Assembly (NCBI GenBank): GCA_001821915.1
Contig: MHOR01000036.1
Coordinates: 1-16,127, forward strand
Reading direction: 5' to 3'
Source of the DNA: Candidatus Staskawiczbacteria bacterium RIFCSPHIGHO2_02_FULL_34_10
Lineage (GTDB): Bacteria > Patescibacteriota > Minisyncoccia > Minisyncoccales > Staskawiczbacteraceae
DNA length: 16,127 nt
The position numbers and the translations under genes were made by a program. Numbering within the stretch: the first letter of the stretch is position 1; the number at the start of each line of letters is the position of its first letter. This document shows positions 13,348-16,127 of the stretch, piece after piece. The notes under the pieces were generated by a model. The model was not told the origin of the DNA, made no database searches, and saw only the letters and a program-made list of their open reading frames with translations.

Positions 13348-13367
13348 GCTTATTCTCACGAATAAGC
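13348..13367. repeat. 20-bp palindromic repeat, copy 3 (just upstream of arsR)
   Basis: GCTTATTCTCACGAATAAGC, identical to the other two copies and in the same orientation, ending 8 bp from the arsR start codon. It could be an operator for the regulator or one copy of a dispersed palindromic repeat. Confidence 0.9.
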
Positions 13368-13394
13368 CTATTAATTTTTATGCTATTTATTATG

Positions 13395-13409
13395 ACTATT
13401 ATCTAATTA
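13395..13409. repeat. Direct repeat flanking arsR, 5' copy
   Basis: ACTATTATCTAATTA, partner of 13063-13077. The gap between the ribL-like stop and arsR also contains GGTAATCTTATTTAATTA followed by GTAATCTTAATTAA, a degenerate tandem repeat. Confidence 0.55.
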
Positions 13410-13445
13410 TTTAATTTGGTAATCTTATTTAATTAGTAATCTTAA

Positions 13446-13856
13446 TTAATCGGGTATGTTTAATAGTGATGACTTATATTTTTCAGGGTGAAACGGTTTC
13501 AGTCGCATAATATCTATATGCAGTCCCAGTTCTTTTACTCTCGTCGCTAATTTTTCGGTAAAGTGAGTTTGATCGTACCCTAGGCAAATAATTTTTGGCT
13601 TCACTTGCTCAATCACTTTATAGGGGTTATTCCCTTCATTTCCCAACCGCACTTCATCGGCCAGACCACAATCCTGCACAGCTTTTAGTCTTTCATTTTC
13701 GTTAAACTTTGGGGGACGGCCCTTGGTTTTTACAATCGTAGAATCGCGCCCCACTACCACAACCAAATGGTCGCCATATTCCTTGGCTTGCCGGAAAAAA
13801 TCCTTATGCCCTTCATGTAGTCCGTCAAATGTTCCAAAAACTAAAACTTTGATCAT
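13446..13856 (-). CDS. Cytidylyltransferase-like protein, RibL/TagD type (probable FAD synthase)
   Basis: Small nucleotidyltransferase of 136 aa that transfers a nucleotide from CTP or ATP to a phosphorylated acceptor. VFGTFDGLHEGHKDFFRQAKEYGD (6-29) contains the HxGH site (14-17), followed by VVVGRDSTIVKTKGRPP (33-49), NENERLKAVQ (52-61), and PKIICLGYDQTHF (87-99), a pattern I associate with archaeal RibL FAD synthases. TagD glycerol-3-phosphate cytidylyltransferase is the close alternative. The ending KYKSSLL corresponds to the family's K-(T/S)-S-x-L tail. There is no SD. A tract of TAGAAAATAGAA units lies directly upstream (13861-13895). The substrate cannot be settled from the sequence. 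Confidence 0.82.
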   Translation of the reverse strand: MIKVLVFGTFDGLHEGHKDFFRQAKEYGDHLVVVVGRDSTIVKTKGRPPKFNENERLKAVQDCGLADEVRLGNEGNNPYKVIEQVKPKIICLGYDQTHFTEKLATRVKELGLHIDIMRLKPFHPEKYKSSLLNIPD

Positions 13857-13860
13857 ATGA

Positions 13861-13895
13861 TTAGAAAATAGAAAGTAGAAATATAGAAAATAGAA
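13861..13895. repeat. A-rich TAGAAAATAGAA repeat tract upstream of the ribL-like gene
   Basis: Units TTAGAAAATAGAAAG, TAGAAATA and TAGAAAATAGAATA follow one another. They resemble the tracts at 3183, 4938 and 15855. Confidence 0.5.
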
Positions 13896-13952
13896 TACGA
13901 ACGCTTAGATTGTTTAATTTATTGTACTAAATTTAATAGGTACGAGCAACTA

Positions 13953-13981
13953 TTGACAGTAATTCATATAGGTGCTACAAT
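13953..13981 (+). promoter_or_regulatory. Near-consensus sigma70 promoter of the 73-aa gene
   Basis: TTGACA (13953-13958) and TACAAT (13976-13981) with exactly 17 bp between them: perfect -35, 5 of 6 at -10. Transcription should start near 13988, leaving a leader of about 36 nt with the GGGAGGAG SD. Confidence 0.85.
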
Positions 13982-14023
13982 TAAAACATAGGGTAGACCT
14001 TAAACCTTTTTGGGAGGAGAAAA

Positions 14024-14245
14024 ATGATAAATTTTAACTTGAAGTGCGAACGGACATTTCCTATCCTAAGAAAGCTCATTCCCAACAAAACAGTAATCAA
14101 GATCATCCCCTTGAAGGAGAATGCCAAGACAGTGTATGGACTCTATGAGGAACACTGTGGAAGATTTATTGTCATTCGAGAAAATGACAATATTTCAAGT
14201 ACGCTGACATCTTTCGCGCGGATTAAAAATATTGAATTACTATAA
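14024..14245 (+). CDS. Orphan small protein, 73 aa, unknown function
   Basis: Begins MINFNLKCERTFPILRKLIP and ends ARIKNIELL. It is a mixed alpha/beta-looking, soluble, mildly basic protein with two cysteines (C8 and C45), no signal peptide and no motif I recognise. The segment VIKIIPLKENAKTVYGLYEEHCGRFIVIRE alternates polar and hydrophobic residues like a small beta-barrel or sheet, which is only suggestive. Expression signals are excellent: near-consensus promoter (13953-13981) and GGGAGGAG about 5 nt before ATG. GC content is higher than in neighbouring genes. It is a solitary plus-strand gene between two minus-strand units. Confidence 0.8.
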   Translation: MINFNLKCERTFPILRKLIPNKTVIKIIPLKENAKTVYGLYEEHCGRFIVIRENDNISSTLTSFARIKNIELL

Positions 14246-14288
14246 AAAATCCCTGTATGCGTGTAAAACGATGCACCAGACCATCGAC

Positions 14289-14306
14289 ACCAGTCGCGTG
14301 GTTTTT
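14289..14306 (+). terminator. Possible terminator of the 73-aa gene
   Basis: ACCA (14289-14292) can pair with TGGT (14299-14302) around GTCGCG, followed by a T-run with one C. Upstream CGATG (14269-14273) can pair with CATCG (14282-14286). The stems are short. The stronger lysS hairpin 15 nt further on may do the job instead. Confidence 0.3.
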
Positions 14307-14312
14307 CTTTAC

Positions 14313-14338
14313 CAAAAATCCGTCGATTTACGACGGAT
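14313..14338 (-). terminator. Terminator of lysS
   Basis: ATCCGTCG (14318-14325) and CGACGGAT (14331-14338) form a perfect 8-bp stem with a 5-nt loop. On the minus strand it starts 8 nt after the lysS stop and is followed by TTTTT (14317-14313). On the plus strand the trailing sequence is TCTATTTT, so it may also stop plus-strand transcripts. Confidence 0.8.
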
Positions 14339-14346
14339 TCTATTTT

Positions 14347-15849
14347 CTAAGTCCTTGGCTTCATCAATGGGAAAATCTGGGTTTCGCGAGCAGTTTTACC
14401 TATTAAAAATGCAAATAATCTTTCTCCACCAATTCCAAATCCACAAGTTGGCGGCATTCCATATTCTAAAGCTTCCACAAAATCCTTGTCAAACATTTGC
14501 GCTTCCTGGTCACCTTCTTTCCGTAATTTTTCTTGTTCACGAAATCTTTCTTCTTGGTCAAGCGGATCATTTAACTCGCTATAACCATTGCCTACTTCTG
14601 ACCCAGCTACAATTACTTGAAATCGTTGCGCGATTTTTAAATTCTTTTCATCACGTTTTGCCAAAGGAGAAACATCAATTGGCAGATTTATTAAAAACCC
14701 AGGACCTGCAATATTTTTTCTGCAGTATTTCCATAAGTTATCAATGGCACGGGTTTTATTAAAGCCGTTTTTGTCATAAGCAACACCTAACTTTTGCAAT
14801 TGCTTTTCCATTTCAGGCAAACTCGCTTCTATAATATTTATTTTGGCATATTTATTAATTAAAGTTGCGTAGTCATATATTTCCCATTTTTTATTAAGGT
14901 CTATATTAAAGTCCTTGATTTTAAATTTCAATGTGCCAAATGTTTTTTTAATGATGTATTTATACAATTCTTCAACTAATTTCATTCCCATTTTATAATC
15001 AGCATACGCCCAGTAAAATTCCATTTGAGTGTAGTCTTGTAAATGTTCAGCATCCATTCCTTCGTTTCTAAATTGCCTGCCAATTTCAAAAGTTTTTTCA
15101 AATCCGGCCACCATTAATTTTTTTTGCCATAATTCGCCAGTTGAAATTCGCAAAAATACATCTATATCTAAGGCATTGTGATGTGTTATAAATGGTCTGG
15201 CATCGGCTCCACCTGTGGTAATTTCAAGCACCGGAGTTTCAACTTCTAAAAATCCTTTTTTTGCTAAAAATTCACGCATGGCATTCCAAAACACGGCGCG
15301 CTTTTTTATCATTTCCTTGACTTCAGGATTAAATAAAATATCTAAATAGCGTTTTCTTAATTTTTCTTCTTCATCTTGTAACCCATGCCATTTTTCCGGT
15401 AACGGTAAAAGGGACTTTGAAAGCATTTTATAATCTTGTGCTTCAATAGTTTGCTCTCCCCTTTTTGTTTTCATTAACACGCCTTTTATTTCAATAAAGT
15501 CGCCAATGTCAAAGTGGTCAATAAAAAACTTATAACCTTTTGGACCTAATTTATCTTCTTTAATTAGACCTTGGATCCTTTCGCTTCCATCGTTTATATC
15601 TAAAAATGTAACGCCTCCATGTCCTCGCAAGGCCATAATTCTTCCAACTAAGACAATTTCCCCTCCTGTAGCGCTATGCGCAGCATTGCGGGCAGGTTTT
15701 TTTGATTTTGAAATTTTTAAAAACTGTGCCAAAGCCTCTTTTATACTGTGTGTTCTTTTTGTAGTTGCAGGATACGCCAAAAGTCCCGCATCTTGCAAGG
15801 ATTTTAATTTTTCTAATCTAACTTTTTTTAATTCGTCAATGGTACTCAT
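14347..15849 (-). CDS. lysS: Lysyl-tRNA synthetase, class II
   Basis: Charges tRNA-Lys. The 500 aa comprise an N-terminal OB-fold anticodon-binding domain (about 64-145: VLVGRIMALRGHGGVTFLDIND) and a class II catalytic domain. Conserved blocks are TGGADARPFITHHNALDIDVFLRIS (212-236), motif 2 EIGRQFRNEG ... TQMEFYWAYAD (255-284), NGYSELNDPLDQEERF and motif 3 GFGIGGERLFAFLIG (470-484). Some positions depart from the common LysRS pattern (RISTGELWQKKLMVAGFEKTFE rather than RIAPELYLKRL; EHLQDYTQ rather than HNPEFT), so the protein belongs to a divergent LysRS branch. A GC-rich stretch (15660-15696) encodes PARNAAHSATGG (52-63) just ahead of the OB fold. There is no SD. A -10-like TAAATT lies 7 nt before ATG. 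Confidence 0.94.
   Translation of the reverse strand: MSTIDELKKVRLEKLKSLQDAGLLAYPATTKRTHSIKEALAQFLKISKSKKPARNAAHSATGGEIVLVGRIMALRGHGGVTFLDINDGSERIQGLIKEDKLGPKGYKFFIDHFDIGDFIEIKGVLMKTKRGEQTIEAQDYKMLSKSLLPLPEKWHGLQDEEEKLRKRYLDILFNPEVKEMIKKRAVFWNAMREFLAKKGFLEVETPVLEITTGGADARPFITHHNALDIDVFLRISTGELWQKKLMVAGFEKTFEIGRQFRNEGMDAEHLQDYTQMEFYWAYADYKMGMKLVEELYKYIIKKTFGTLKFKIKDFNIDLNKKWEIYDYATLINKYAKINIIEASLPEMEKQLQKLGVAYDKNGFNKTRAIDNLWKYCRKNIAGPGFLINLPIDVSPLAKRDEKNLKIAQRFQVIVAGSEVGNGYSELNDPLDQEERFREQEKLRKEGDQEAQMFDKDFVEALEYGMPPTCGFGIGGERLFAFLIGKTARETQIFPLMKPRT
15660..15696 (-). repeat. GC-rich imperfect palindrome inserted in lysS
   Basis: About two thirds G+C in a gene that is otherwise about one third. 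It contains TAGCGCTA (15669-15676) next to TGCGCA (15677-15682), and its ends pair as CCTG/CAGG with ATGC/GCAT inside. It is translated as PARNAAHSATGG in the flexible link before the OB fold. There is only one copy in this window, so repeat status is inferred from composition and symmetry. Confidence 0.5.
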
Positions 15850-15854
15850 TTTTT

Positions 15855-15887
15855 AGAATTTAGAAAATAGTAAATAGTAAATAGAAT
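15855..15887. repeat. A-rich TAGAAAATAGTAAATAG repeat tract upstream of lysS
   Basis: Units TTAGAA, TTTAGAAAATAG, TAAATAG, TAAATAG and AAT follow one another immediately upstream of lysS. It belongs to the same low-complexity class as the tracts at 4938 and 13861. Confidence 0.5.
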
Positions 15888-15927
15888 ATTTAATAATGAT
15901 AACAAAATAAATAAAATCAAACAATTA

Positions 15928-15956
15928 TTGACATTAACTAACTTATAGTGTAGTAT
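15928..15956 (+). promoter_or_regulatory. Near-consensus sigma70 promoter of the right-edge small gene
   Basis: TTGACA (15928-15933), 17 bp, TAGTAT (15951-15956): perfect -35 and spacing, 5 of 6 at -10. Start expected near 15963, giving a leader of about 48 nt. The architecture is the same as the promoter at 13953-13981. Confidence 0.8.
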
Positions 15957-16010
15957 TTTTTATGCGTAGATCATTTCACAATTTAATACTCAACCTACTA
16001 TGGAGGGGTT

Positions 16011-16127
16011 ATGCGTTATTCTTGGGTAAAAAGAATAAAAATAGTTCAAAGAATGTTTAGATATCGCCTTTTCTTAATACGACAAAAAAAGATCGCGGCA
16101 GTTAAAAAACGTTCCGAAGATGATAAA
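16011..16127 (+). CDS. Start of a strongly basic protein, cut by the right window edge
   Basis: An ATG at 16011, preceded by GGAGGGG (16002-16008), opens 39 codons to the edge, beginning MRYSWVKRIKIVQRMFRYRLF. It is very rich in Arg and Lys (about one residue in three) with scattered aromatics. The visible part could be a nucleic-acid- or ribosome-associated peptide or the cytoplasmic tail of a longer protein. It is too short to assign. The strong promoter and SD support a real gene, and it resembles the other SD-led small genes of the window in its expression signals, not in sequence. Confidence 0.65.
   Translation, partial: MRYSWVKRIKIVQRMFRYRLFLIRQKKIAAVKKRSEDDK

Noticed and set aside
14232..14762. 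Long plus-strand frame (176 codons) over the lysS 3' end
   Set aside because: It is antisense to the conserved catalytic core of lysS, has no SD, and its translation looks like a shadow of lysS.
1..16127. tRNA, rRNA, prophage or insertion sequence
   Set aside because: No cloverleaf with a GGTTCGA-type T-loop, no rRNA-like block, and no transposase, integrase or phage structural gene was found by eye on either strand; a tRNAscan or Infernal run would be more certain.

Overview
The window is AT-rich, densely packed bacterial chromosome. Low GC, short intergenic gaps, overlapping genes on alternating strands, compact housekeeping enzymes and a lack of Shine-Dalgarno (SD) sequences at most starts suggest Candidatus Patescibacteria (CPR). 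That assignment is an inference from style and protein flavour. No rRNA or other phylogenetic marker was seen, and a finer placement is not supported. All genes read through with UGA as a non-sense codon, so the Gracilibacteria code is not indicated.

Layout. Positions 1-716 (minus): a GtrA-like membrane protein and the first 30 codons of a gene running off the left edge. Positions 904-3188 (plus): a CDP-alcohol phosphatidyltransferase and cysteinyl-tRNA synthetase, separated by a 170-nt element with nested inverted repeats that may be a structured RNA. Positions 3249-3407 (minus): a 52-aa small gene with its own promoter, SD and terminator. Positions 3565-5667 (plus): replicative helicase dnaB and recR. 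Positions 5668-5854: a GC-rich, hairpin-dense stretch between convergent genes. Positions 5855-8942 (minus): an overlapping operon degT-type aminotransferase / femAB-type aminoacyltransferase / ftsQ. Positions 8994-9242 (plus): an 82-aa orphan gene with terminator. Positions 9263-12993 (minus): operon serS / alpha-beta hydrolase / membrane-anchored Mur ligase. Positions 13071-13856 (minus): an ArsR-type regulator and a RibL/TagD-like nucleotidyltransferase. Positions 14024-14245 (plus): a 73-aa orphan gene with a near-consensus promoter. Positions 14347-15849 (minus): lysS. From 16011 (plus): the start of another small basic protein behind a near-consensus promoter.

Functionally the window combines translation (three aminoacyl-tRNA synthetases), replication and repair (DnaB, RecR), and envelope and division work (PgsA-like, FtsQ, Mur ligase, FemAB, DegT, GtrA).

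Two patterns stand out. First, four small unrecognised genes carry canonical expression signals (sigma70-like promoters for three, GAGG/GGAGG SDs for all, terminators for two). The housekeeping genes around them mostly lack an SD, and some have a -10-like box almost touching the start codon. Second, short dispersed repeats lie inside protein-coding genes in frame: a TTCGAC...GCTCAGG element in recR, the Mur ligase and the hydrolase; a perfect 20-bp palindrome in degT and on both sides of arsR; and a GC-rich palindromic insert in lysS. In RecR the repeat-encoded peptide accounts almost exactly for an unusually long zinc-finger loop.
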